In this document: one piece after another, positions 26,616 to 34,023 of the stretch
Layout of the letters: every line of letters begins with the position of its first letter
Position numbering within the stretch: the stretch's first letter is position 1
NCBI RefSeq assembly: GCF_920984665.1
Contig: NZ_CAKLBP010000002.1
Coordinates: 762,351-826,350, forward strand
DNA from: Pedobacter sp. Leaf170
GTDB lineage: Bacteria > Bacteroidota > Bacteroidia > Sphingobacteriales > Sphingobacteriaceae
Length of the DNA: 64,000 bases
Direction of reading: 5' to 3'
The notes under the pieces: generated by a model
The model's database searches: none
The model's input: only the letters and a program-made list of their open reading frames with translations
Told to the model about the DNA's origin: nothing
Translations under genes and position numbers: made by a program

Positions 26616-26648
26616 GTTAATTACCTCGAAAGGGTAATTAACTTTTTT
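26616..26648 (+). terminator. Intrinsic terminator between rpsD and rpoA
   Basis: 10-bp perfect stem GTTAATTACC (26616-26625) / GGTAATTAAC (26633-26642), 7-nt loop, then six T. This is the strongest terminator-like site inside the ribosomal cluster, yet rpoA and rplQ lie just beyond, so it must be partial or rpoA has its own promoter. Confidence 0.8.
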
Positions 26649-26689
26649 CATGTTACTATATATTCAATAACGAATTTAAAAAAATATAA

Positions 26690-27682
26690 ATGGCAATTTT
26701 AGCATTTCAGAAACCAGACAAAGTGATCATGCAGAAATCAACAGATTTCGATGGCACATTTGAATTTCGTCCTTTAGAGCCCGGTTTCGGTGTAACAATT
26801 GGTAATGCCTTAAGAAGAATTTTACTTTCTTCTTTAGAAGGTTATGCTATTACTACTATTCGTTTTTCAGGCGTTTCTCACGAGTTTTCTACCATGAAAG
26901 GTGTTGTAGAAGATTTAACTGATATCATCTTAAATTTAAAACAAGTTCGTTTTAAAAAGACTGGTGATTCTGGAGATACTGAGAAAGTTTTCATCATCGT
27001 TAATGGTCAAGATCAGTTTAAGGCTGGTGATATCACTAAATTCTCTAACAACTTTACAGTTTTAAACCCTGAGCATGTTATTTGCAATATGGATAAATCT
27101 GTTACTTTGGAAGTGGAATTAACCATCAATAAAGGACGTGGTTATGTACCTGCTGAAGAAAATAAAGTTGCTGATGCTGTTGTAGGTGTTATCGCAATTG
27201 ATTCGATTTATACTCCGATGAAAAATGTAAAATACACGATTGAAAACTTTCGTGTTGAACAAAAAACGGATTATGAAAAATTAGTTTTAGATATTTCTAC
27301 TGATGGCTCAATTCATCCTGAAGAAGCATTAAAAGAAGCGGCTAAGATTCTTATCCAACACTTTATGTTATTCTCTGATGAGAATTTAGTATTAGAATCT
27401 CAAGCTAAAGAAGAAACTAAAGAAGTTGATGAGGAAATTTTACACATGCGTAAAATCCTTAAAACTGAATTAGTTGACATGGATTTATCTGTTAGAGCTT
27501 TAAATTGCTTAAAAGCTGCTGATATCCGCACTTTAGCTGATTTAGTTTCTTATGACGTTGCTGATATGTTAAAATTCAGAAACTTCGGTAAGAAATCTTT
27601 AACTGAGATTCAAGAACTTGTAAAATCAAAAGGTTTGTCATTTGGTATGAACCTGTCTAAATTTAAATTGGACGAAGAATAA
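26690..27682 (+). CDS. rpoA: DNA-directed RNA polymerase subunit alpha
   Basis: 330 residues. The N-terminal assembly domain has [20 protein letters not shown] and [21 protein letters not shown] flexible linker follows, then the C-terminal helix-hairpin-helix domain (about 255-320: [36 protein letters not shown]) that contacts UP elements and activators. It is the second-last gene of the cluster and is preceded by a terminator-like hairpin. No clear TAnnTTTG was found in the 41 bp after that hairpin. Confidence 0.98.
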   Translation: MAILAFQKPDKVIMQKSTDFDGTFEFRPLEPGFGVTIGNALRRILLSSLEGYAITTIRFSGVSHEFSTMKGVVEDLTDIILNLKQVRFKKTGDSGDTEKVFIIVNGQDQFKAGDITKFSNNFTVLNPEHVICNMDKSVTLEVELTINKGRGYVPAEENKVADAVVGVIAIDSIYTPMKNVKYTIENFRVEQKTDYEKLVLDISTDGSIHPEEALKEAAKILIQHFMLFSDENLVLESQAKEETKEVDEEILHMRKILKTELVDMDLSVRALNCLKAADIRTLADLVSYDVADMLKFRNFGKKSLTEIQELVKSKGLSFGMNLSKFKLDEE

Positions 27683-27690
27683 AATTGTTT

Positions 27691-27736
27691 AAGTTTTAGG
27701 TAGTACGTATTACGTAAAACTTACAACTTAATACTT
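27691..27736. repeat. Imperfect intergenic palindrome, TAAGTT type (copy 2)
   Basis: AAGTTTTAGGTAGTACGT (27691-27708) and ACTTACAACTTAATACTT (27719-27736) pair at about 13 of 18 positions. The right arm is similar to that of the copy at 19577-19616, so the two are probably one family. Confidence 0.6.
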
Positions 27737-27757
27737 TTATAATAATTATTATTTCAC

Positions 27758-27795
27758 AGTGTATAATTCCCTCTGAGATAGAGACGGTATACACT
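27758..27795 (+). promoter_or_regulatory. Hairpin leader directly before rplQ
   Basis: AGTGTATA (27758-27765) pairs perfectly with TATACACT (27788-27795), enclosing an inner CTCT (27771-27774) / AGAG (27780-27783) stem. It ends 13 bp before the L17 ATG and is not followed by a T-run, so translational control or RNA protection is more likely than termination. Confidence 0.5.
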
Positions 27796-27808
27796 TAATT
27801 AAAGAACA

Positions 27809-28342
27809 ATGAGACACGGTAAAAAAGTTAATCACTTAGGCAGAACCGACAGCCACAGAAAAGCGATGTTAGCTAACATGGCTACTTCACTTATTAAGCA
27901 CAAAAGAATTACTACAACTTTAGCTAAAGCTAAATCTTTACGTACTTATGTTGAGCCAATTATCACTAAATCAAAAAATGATACTACTCACTCACGTCGT
28001 ACAGTATTTGCTTACTTACAAGATAAAGAAGTTGTAACTATTTTATTCCGCGAAGTTGCTGAGAAAGTTGCTAACCGTCCGGGTGGTTATACTCGTATTA
28101 TTAAATTAAACAATCGTTTAGGTGATAATGCAGAAATGGCTTTAATCGAATTAGTTGATTTCAACGAAGTTTACGGTAAAGACGTAGAGGCTAAAGAAGA
28201 AAAGAAAACAACTCGTCGTGGTAGAAGTAAAGCAACAGCTGCTCCAAAAGCAAAAGAAGCTAAAGCTGAAACTACTGAAGAAGTTGCACCAGAAGCTACT
28301 ACTGAAGAAGCTCCTGCTACTGAAGAGCCTAAAGGAGAATAA
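27809..28342 (+). CDS. rplQ: 50S ribosomal protein L17 with Ala/Glu/Lys-rich tail
   Basis: 177 residues. The L17 core ([60 protein letters not shown]) ends near residue 128. A ~50-residue tail of [19 protein letters not shown] and then acidic [11 protein letters not shown] repeats follows, as is usual in this phylum. Last gene of the cluster, followed by a strong terminator. Confidence 0.97.
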   Translation: MRHGKKVNHLGRTDSHRKAMLANMATSLIKHKRITTTLAKAKSLRTYVEPIITKSKNDTTHSRRTVFAYLQDKEVVTILFREVAEKVANRPGGYTRIIKLNNRLGDNAEMALIELVDFNEVYGKDVEAKEEKKTTRRGRSKATAAPKAKEAKAETTEEVAPEATTEEAPATEEPKGE

Positions 28343-28363
28343 TTTAATTCACTTTAAAATCTT

Positions 28364-28397
28364 AAAAAGTCCTGTTCTAACGAGCAGGACTTTTTTT
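28364..28397 (+). terminator. Intrinsic terminator ending the ribosomal cluster
   Basis: AAAAAGTCCTG (28364-28374) and CAGGACTTTTT (28385-28395) form a stem followed by more T. The same AAAAAGTCCTG core recurs after dnaA (56800-56835). Confidence 0.92.
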
Positions 28398-28430
28398 GTT
28401 TATATTCAACTTCAAATTAATTATTAAAAA

Positions 28431-29255
28431 ATGCGAACATTAGCTTTTATCATCAGCTTGCTATTATATACCTCAAAAACCTTTGCACAAGGTATTCCAT
28501 CTCGCCAGTTATCATTAGAGGACAAGGTAATTTCTTTGAATAATATAAGATTTGAGTTAAATGCTGATGGGCTTCCAAAGCAATCTAACATCGAAAATGA
28601 TGGAAGGAATGACCAGCCTCAGCATCTTTTATACGAACCCATGCATTTTCATTTTTATACATCTGCTAAGGCTCAGGAGAAAATGACCGTATTGAACCTT
28701 GATGTTGTTTCACAAAATAGGGATTCAATTGTGTGGAAAGCAACGAGCACATCGGCAAATTTAAAAATGAATGTATATGGTAAAATGCTCTCAAGTGGCT
28801 TAATAAAATATAGAATTAGTCTGCTACCAACAAATAATATCCATTTGGCTGCTGTAAATTTTCATATTCCATTTGAAAAATCTGTAGCCAGGTATTTAAA
28901 AGGATTGGGGCAGGATAGCTACATGAGACCAGATACTGTTAGATGGAATCAGGCTAGTTGGGAAAATATTGAACCCACTGTTTGGATTGGAAATGACTCA
29001 TTAGGGCTTTATCTCGGCATAAAGGAATCAAGTAAGTGGTTGAAAAATAATGGAGGAAGCATTCAAATTAATGTTAAAGGAAGTTCTATGCTTGCAGATG
29101 TTTATGCATCAAACATAACTTTAAACCAAGGGGATATATTGGATTTTGATTTTAATTTGATTGTAACAGCTCAAACCAGTAAGGGGCAGTATTCTATCGC
29201 AAAGCGATTTAAAAAATATAAAAAATTGGATAAGAAAGCATCTAACAAAAACTAA
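28431..29255 (+). CDS. Secreted beta-sandwich protein, DUF6067-like fragment
   Basis: 274 residues. Signal peptide (RTLAFIISLLLYTSKTFAQG). The rest is beta-rich. AARYLKGLG-like VARYLKGLGQDSYMRPDTVRW and EPTVWIGNDSLGLYLGIKES resemble the N-terminal sandwich of DUF6067/DUF4091-type putative glycoside hydrolases, where the pattern is KGLG...RPxT..W...WIGD..AGL. The catalytic barrel of those proteins is absent, so it is either a stand-alone carbohydrate-binding-like domain or a remnant. The family link is tentative. It is convergent with the oxidoreductase pair downstream. Confidence 0.55.
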   Translation: MRTLAFIISLLLYTSKTFAQGIPSRQLSLEDKVISLNNIRFELNADGLPKQSNIENDGRNDQPQHLLYEPMHFHFYTSAKAQEKMTVLNLDVVSQNRDSIVWKATSTSANLKMNVYGKMLSSGLIKYRISLLPTNNIHLAAVNFHIPFEKSVARYLKGLGQDSYMRPDTVRWNQASWENIEPTVWIGNDSLGLYLGIKESSKWLKNNGGSIQINVKGSSMLADVYASNITLNQGDILDFDFNLIVTAQTSKGQYSIAKRFKKYKKLDKKASNKN

Positions 29256-29257
29256 AA

Positions 29258-29283
29258 ACCGAAGCGCTGAAGAACGCTTCGGT
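29258..29283 (-). terminator. Terminator of the GMC operon (minus strand)
   Basis: ACCGAAGCG (29258-29266) / CGCTTCGGT (29275-29283). On the minus strand the stem is followed by TTTTTAGTTTTTG, so it mainly serves the leftward genes. Confidence 0.85.
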
Positions 29284-29295
29284 AAATTATGCTTA

Positions 29296-29931
29296 TTATA
29301 TTTTAACGTTTTGCATGCCGTATTGCTTTAACACGTCATCTGGAACTCCTGCCCATTGGTTAGGGCTATTCCCAACGTAACCAATATCTTTTACACCCAT
29401 TTCGGTAGTGTAAAAACCTGAAGCTGTTAAATCTCTCATTCTATTGAAAAATTTAACTCCAGGCAGCATTTCTGGCCTAGCCTTTTTTGGGTAAGCAATT
29501 TCATCTACAACAGATATTCTTTCTTTTTCTGTAGCTTCTGCAAATGATTTTTGGAATTTATTGAAGCAATAAATATCTAACCATTTTAAACCGCCTCGCA
29601 TAGGAACTTTATGTTCAGGAATATCCTTAACAATAAATTCTATAAATTCTGGCACTTTAGCATCCGATGCACTTCCGGAAACATCATCTTTAGGGATAAT
29701 GATATCGGCAAGAATTGTAATGGTTGCCATTTCATGTTTAGTAAAGAAAGTTTCAGAGTTAAGATTTTTATCTCTGTCGATTTCCCATTGTTCCCGCCCA
29801 GCCTCGCTAGCTTTTTCATCGGTAGCAGGGGCAACTTCTGTTTTACTTTCTGGTTGTTTACAAGCATCAATTATAACACTCGTACTTATCGCTGTTAAAC
29901 CTAATGCTTTTAGTGAATCACGTCTGTTCAT
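29296..29931 (-). CDS. Gluconate 2-dehydrogenase subunit 3-like protein (GMC partner, Tat signal)
   Basis: 211 residues. The N-terminus MNRRDSLKALGLTAISTS carries a twin-arginine motif, and a cysteine near residue 24 (IDACKQ) resembles a lipobox. A disordered Ala/Glu linker follows, then the subunit-3 domain with FFTKHEMATITILADIIIPKDD and PEFIEFIV. These small subunits partner FAD-dependent GMC dehydrogenases and carry the export signal for them. Here the GMC gene lies 10 bp upstream on the same strand and lacks a signal. Export as a folded pair to the periplasm is therefore likely. Confidence 0.87.
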   Translation of the reverse strand: MNRRDSLKALGLTAISTSVIIDACKQPESKTEVAPATDEKASEAGREQWEIDRDKNLNSETFFTKHEMATITILADIIIPKDDVSGSASDAKVPEFIEFIVKDIPEHKVPMRGGLKWLDIYCFNKFQKSFAEATEKERISVVDEIAYPKKARPEMLPGVKFFNRMRDLTASGFYTTEMGVKDIGYVGNSPNQWAGVPDDVLKQYGMQNVKI

Positions 29932-29941
29932 AATATGATGC

Positions 29942-31678
29942 TTAAATGTTTTGTTTTTTCTTTTGAGCCAATATGTATTCGGCAGTCCTCATTGCCAATG
30001 CTAAAATAGTCCAGGTTGCGTTTTTATCCCCTTGTTGAACAAAAGGGCCAGCATCAACAACAAAGAGATTTTTACAATCGTGTGCCTGGCAATATTTATT
30101 TAATGCCGATTTTTTAGGATCATCACCCATTCTAATTGTTCCCACTTCGTGGATAATTTTACCTGGATTTAGCAAGCCATAATTGGTATCGGCTCCATGA
30201 ATTTCTGAAGTTACAACAGCGCCCATTTCTTTCATAATTGATAAAAAGGTTTCTTGCATGTGTTTTGCTTGCAGAATTTCCTCTTTAGCCCATTTATAAT
30301 TAAATCTTAATACCGGAATACCATATTTGTCAACCACATCAGGGTCTATTTCGCAATAATTATCTGCCCTTGCAATTGCAGTTCCTCTACCAGCCATACC
30401 AACACTTGTTCCGTAAAAGCGGCGATAATCATCTTTTAATGATTTACCATAACCGCCAGCCTCTTTCTTGTTACCATTTCTATCTGGTACCATTCCGTTC
30501 ATTTTTGCAACGCCGCCGCCAAATCCATAAGATGGCATACCTAAACCACCACCGTATTCTATATGATAGCCGCGAGGGAAATCAAGCTTTTTATTATCGA
30601 GCCACCAGGGTGAATAAATGTGAACACTGCCTAAACCATCTTCATTATAACGTTTTCTATCCATTAACTGAGGTAAGAAACCATAAACACCTGCACCGGT
30701 AGAATCGTGTAAATATTTACCTACAACCCCGCTGCTGTTGGCTAAACCTCCCGGATGCGCTGATGATTTTGAATTTAATAAAATACGTGCAGATTCGCAG
30801 GCACTAGCGCCTAAAATGACGAGTTTACCGGTAACCTGATATTCTTGCAGGTCTTTTCTATTAACATAAGATACACCTTTAGCATTTCCATCTTTATCCG
30901 TAATCACTTCTCTAACCATTGCATCGGTAATTACTGTTAAATTACCGGTTTTTACAGCCGGTATTACCAGGCAGGATGATGCAGAGAAATCTCCATAAAC
31001 TTTGCAACTTCTACCGCATTGACCGCAGTAAAAACAAGGGGCACGGTCGTTATTGCCTTTTATAGATTCTGTCATTACTGCGCCACGGCCGGTAATTACT
31101 TTAACACCTGCTTTTTCAGCTCCTTTTTTTATGAATAGCTCATTTAATCTTGGTTTAGGAGGTTTCATGAAAATCCCATCGGGTTCATTTTCGATGCCTT
31201 CTGCCGTTCCGTAAATTCCAATCATGCGGTCAACCTTATCATAAAACGGTTTCACATCATCATAAGTGATAGGCCATGCATCCGTTAAACCATCTGTTGG
31301 TTTAAAATCTACCGGACCCATTCTAAGTGATATTCTGCCCCAATGGTTTGTTCTTCCACCCAGCATACGTGAGCGAAACCATTCAAACTCTGTTTTATTT
31401 TTTTGAGTGTAAGGTTCTCCTTCAAGTTCCCAGCCGCCATAAGAGGCATCAAAATCGCCAAAGGGCCGCACCGTTCCTGCACCTCTACGTGGAGATTCCC
31501 AAGGCCATTTTAATTGGTGAGAATCCATTCTGGGGTCGAAATACTGACCGGCCTCGAGCATTAAAACCTTTTGCCCGGCATTTGCTAACACGTAGGCTGC
31601 CATCCCACCGCCAGCACCCGAACCAACAACTATGGCATCGTAAACAGTGGGCGATTTTTTTATTTGAAAGTCACTCAT
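29942..31678 (-). CDS. GMC-family FAD oxidoreductase with Cys-rich insertion
   Basis: 578 residues. FAD-binding AIVVGSGAGGGMAAYVLANA (15-34), second GMC signature region LVILGASACESARILLNS, and the C-terminal HEVGTIRMGDDP and CKNLFVVDAGPF with the catalytic His/Asn area. A cysteine cluster C215, C218, C221, C225 and C236 lies in APCFYCGQCGRSCKVYGDFS. FAD glucose dehydrogenases with a subunit-3 partner are known to hold an Fe-S cluster in a Cys-rich segment of the large subunit, so the same is possible here. The substrate is a sugar or polyol by family, but unidentified. No signal peptide. It probably travels with its Tat-type partner. Confidence 0.88.
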   Translation of the reverse strand: MSDFQIKKSPTVYDAIVVGSGAGGGMAAYVLANAGQKVLMLEAGQYFDPRMDSHQLKWPWESPRRGAGTVRPFGDFDASYGGWELEGEPYTQKNKTEFEWFRSRMLGGRTNHWGRISLRMGPVDFKPTDGLTDAWPITYDDVKPFYDKVDRMIGIYGTAEGIENEPDGIFMKPPKPRLNELFIKKGAEKAGVKVITGRGAVMTESIKGNNDRAPCFYCGQCGRSCKVYGDFSASSCLVIPAVKTGNLTVITDAMVREVITDKDGNAKGVSYVNRKDLQEYQVTGKLVILGASACESARILLNSKSSAHPGGLANSSGVVGKYLHDSTGAGVYGFLPQLMDRKRYNEDGLGSVHIYSPWWLDNKKLDFPRGYHIEYGGGLGMPSYGFGGGVAKMNGMVPDRNGNKKEAGGYGKSLKDDYRRFYGTSVGMAGRGTAIARADNYCEIDPDVVDKYGIPVLRFNYKWAKEEILQAKHMQETFLSIMKEMGAVVTSEIHGADTNYGLLNPGKIIHEVGTIRMGDDPKKSALNKYCQAHDCKNLFVVDAGPFVQQGDKNATWTILALAMRTAEYILAQKKKQNI

Positions 31679-31916
31679 GAATAGGAAATAGATTAAATTG
31701 AATTTCTAATCTAAGGCTTAATTTTTTTAAATAAAAGTATTTATACGGCAAATCTTCTTTTTGGAATGGTTATAGATAAAAACTGCATAGTTATCGCTAA
31801 ATCGTATTAGCGGAGTGCTGGTTAAATAATTTTCAATAAATTTCGGGCTTATCATTTTAGAAAGTCTTTTGAGTGTTACAATCATTCCAACATAGCCATT
31901 GCTTGGCAAACTTATT

Positions 31917-31924
31917 TATCTTTG
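31917..31924 (+). promoter_or_regulatory. TAnnTTTG element before the methyltransferase gene
   Basis: TATCTTTG, 15 bp before the ATG at 31940. No -33 TTTG at 19 bp (nearest TTGG is too close). Confidence 0.45.
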
Positions 31925-31939
31925 TATTTTTTATAGAGG

Positions 31940-33145
31940 ATGGAAGTATCAGAATATATCGAACAGTTTGCAATCAAGATTAACGAAAGCCTGAAAATGC
32001 AGACATTTGTTAAAATTTCGCTCGGCAATTATCGTGGAAACGAAGAGGGATTAAAACAGATTTTGGTTAGAAGAGTAATTATTAAGCGTGATGATAAATT
32101 AGCCTTAACTTTTAGATATAAAACTCGAGATATCGTTAAAAACTTTGCTCTAGACGAAGGAATTCAAATGATTTCTGATTATCTGGATAATGGATTCAAA
32201 ATTGCGACTTTAATTACCACGCAAAACGACCACATTTTAGAGGAATTGATTAATAAAAAAATCGTTTTCAGGACAATTGAATCATCTAACAAAAAATTAC
32301 CTGAACTAAGCCACGATAAGGAAAAGGAAAGATTAATCAAACCTGGTTCTAAAGCTTATTTAAACGCACTTAAAATTACGGATACAGAAGGAAAGGTTTA
32401 CAAAAATGCACAAGATAAATTCAGGCAGATAAATCATTATATAGAAATTTTAAGTTCTTTAATTAAAGAATTACCTGAAGGTACAATAAGCAAAGTTGCC
32501 GATATGGGTTCTGGTAAAGGATATTTAACTTTTGCTTTGTACGATTATTTGCATTCAGTTTTAAAACTGGATTCTGAAGTAATTGGTGTAGAATACCGAA
32601 AAGATATGGTTGACTTGTGCAATCGCGTTGCTTCTGAATCTTCATTTGAAAAACTGAAATTTGCAGAAGGCTCGATTCAGGATTTTGATGCAAATGATGT
32701 GAATTTATTAATTGCACTTCATGCATGCGATACCGCAACAGATGATGCGATTTTTAAAGGCATTAAGGCAAATGCCGAATTAATTGTTGTTGCACCTTGC
32801 TGCCACAAACAAATCCGCAGGGAAATTGAGCAAAATAAAGTTAAGAATGATGTTTCATTTTTAACCAAATACGGAATCTTTTTAGAGCGCCAGGCTGAGA
32901 TGGTTACAGATGGAATTAGAGCGTTAATTTTAGAGTATTTTGGTTATAAAACTAAGGTGTTGGAATTTATCTCTGATGCGCATACACCCAAAAATGTTTT
33001 AGTTGTTGGGATAAAAAAAAATCAAAAGTCTTTAGTCGGAAGTCCGATAAATGAAACACAGAAGGAAATCCTTCAAAAAATCAAAGACAGCAAGGCGTAT
33101 TTTGGCATTCAATATCATCATTTAGAAAGATTGTTGGGATTGTAA
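31940..33145 (+). CDS. SAM-dependent methyltransferase, METTL25/RRNAD1-like
   Basis: 401 residues. An N-terminal ~130-residue domain is followed by a class I methyltransferase fold: KVADMGSGKGYLTFALYDYL is the SAM-binding motif I, VIGVEYRKDMVDLCN motif II, LIALHACDTATDDAI motif IV, and VVAPCCHKQIRREI a conserved Cys-Cys-His signature of the Methyltransf_32 family, also found in eukaryotic METTL25 proteins. The substrate is unknown. Its N-terminal extension is typical of the bacterial branch. It is convergent with a DoxX gene 14 bp away. Confidence 0.8.
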   Translation: MEVSEYIEQFAIKINESLKMQTFVKISLGNYRGNEEGLKQILVRRVIIKRDDKLALTFRYKTRDIVKNFALDEGIQMISDYLDNGFKIATLITTQNDHILEELINKKIVFRTIESSNKKLPELSHDKEKERLIKPGSKAYLNALKITDTEGKVYKNAQDKFRQINHYIEILSSLIKELPEGTISKVADMGSGKGYLTFALYDYLHSVLKLDSEVIGVEYRKDMVDLCNRVASESSFEKLKFAEGSIQDFDANDVNLLIALHACDTATDDAIFKGIKANAELIVVAPCCHKQIRREIEQNKVKNDVSFLTKYGIFLERQAEMVTDGIRALILEYFGYKTKVLEFISDAHTPKNVLVVGIKKNQKSLVGSPINETQKEILQKIKDSKAYFGIQYHHLERLLGL

Positions 33146-33159
33146 ATTACGCCTAAACC

Positions 33160-33618
33160 TTATTCGTAACGCTTGCCCTTTTTGTGCTTTAAACCTTCAT
33201 CAACAGATAATGGGCCTGAGCCAATTACCCAAAATAAAATGAGCAAAAACAACACTATCACAGATAACCAAAGCTCAGAATTAAGCATTGAAAAGCCCTG
33301 CAAAATATTCACGAAAAATACGGCGCAAAGTAAAATGGGCATTTGGATTACTGCTGCAAATCGGGTAACTAATCCTAAAGTGATGAGTATGCCGCCAACC
33401 AAATGAGCGAAGGCAACTACGTGTATGGCAACGCTAATTAAAACGCTAGAAAAGCCAAAAACATTGTTCTGCGTTATTAGGTTTTGCAATGTGTTGGTAT
33501 CACTAATAAATGAAATGCCTTTTCCAAAAATTATAAGGCCTAAAATTATTCTCAAAAAATCAAGCCATTTTGTTTGATGAACATCTCCCCAATGTTCAAT
33601 TTTACGGATTACGTTCAT
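33160..33618 (-). CDS. DoxX-family membrane protein
   Basis: 152 residues with four hydrophobic helices (about 20-40, 60-78, 84-105, 115-138). WLDFLRIILGLIIFGKGISF and HLVGGILITLGLVTRFAAV are typical of DoxX. Members are linked to terminal oxidases or redox stress complexes, and the specific role is unknown. Divergent from the small ORF/RlmD side across a 405-bp gap. Confidence 0.85.
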   Translation of the reverse strand: MNVIRKIEHWGDVHQTKWLDFLRIILGLIIFGKGISFISDTNTLQNLITQNNVFGFSSVLISVAIHVVAFAHLVGGILITLGLVTRFAAVIQMPILLCAVFFVNILQGFSMLNSELWLSVIVLFLLILFWVIGSGPLSVDEGLKHKKGKRYE

Positions 33619-33712
33619 GGTGAACCTCCCTTTTGGTGAATTTATATATTAAGTTACGAAAATCCTGATTTTAAAACAACATTACACACCTATTAATTTA
33701 ACATAAAATTAA

Positions 33713-33740
33713 TTTATACCATTTCGGTTTTTGGTATAAA
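33713..33740. promoter_or_regulatory. Inverted repeat in the DoxX / 34 kb intergenic region
   Basis: TTTATACC (33713-33720) and GGTATAAA (33733-33740), 8 bp perfect with a 12-bp spacer, shaped like an operator. The rest of the 405-bp gap 33619-34023 holds a possible 35-codon ORF, a small hairpin (TTAGAC 33908-33913 / GTCTAA 33920-33925), and the -7 element of the next gene. Confidence 0.4.
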
Positions 33741-33775
33741 ATTTGTATTATTGTAAAAATAGGAGCGTTTTTGTT

Positions 33776-33883
33776 ATGAGTAATGAAATTTTAGAAATCT
33801 CGGTATCTATTGATGAAAAATTTGATCTTCAATTTAATTGGTTAGGCTTTTGGGCTTCGGCGCTTAAATTTATTGGCAAATAA
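33776..33883 (+). CDS. Possible 35-residue small protein
   Basis: MSNEILEISVSIDEKFDLQF..., then NWLGFWASALKFIGK: a 35-codon frame with ATG, stop TAA and an AGGAG sequence 10 bp upstream (33761-33765), rare in this genome. The C-terminal half is amphipathic with Trp, Phe and Lys, peptide-like. It is downstream of the inverted repeat at 33713-33740. No family recognised. It could be a real small protein or chance. Confidence 0.35.
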   Translation: MSNEILEISVSIDEKFDLQFNWLGFWASALKFIGK

Positions 33884-34008
33884 TTTTTCATCAATTAATA
33901 ATCTGTGTTAGACTCACCGGTCTAATAAATTCATACATCCTATTTTTCTGATTTATTTGTAATCATTCTGTCCTGTTCTTTCAACTTTAGTCTTTCAGCT
34001 TTTAGCCT

Positions 34009-34016
34009 TATATTTG
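34009..34016 (+). promoter_or_regulatory. TAnnTTTG element just before rlmD
   Basis: TATATTTG ends 7 bp before the ATG at 34024. TTTA at the exact -33 position (33986-33989) differs by one base from TTTG. Confidence 0.55.
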
Positions 34017-34023
34017 CGGCATA

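Noticed and set aside
31727..31909. 60-residue minus-strand ORF between the GMC gene and the methyltransferase gene
   Set aside because: It overlaps the likely promoter region of both neighbours, has no family-like pattern and ends in an irregular composition. Kept as unlikely.
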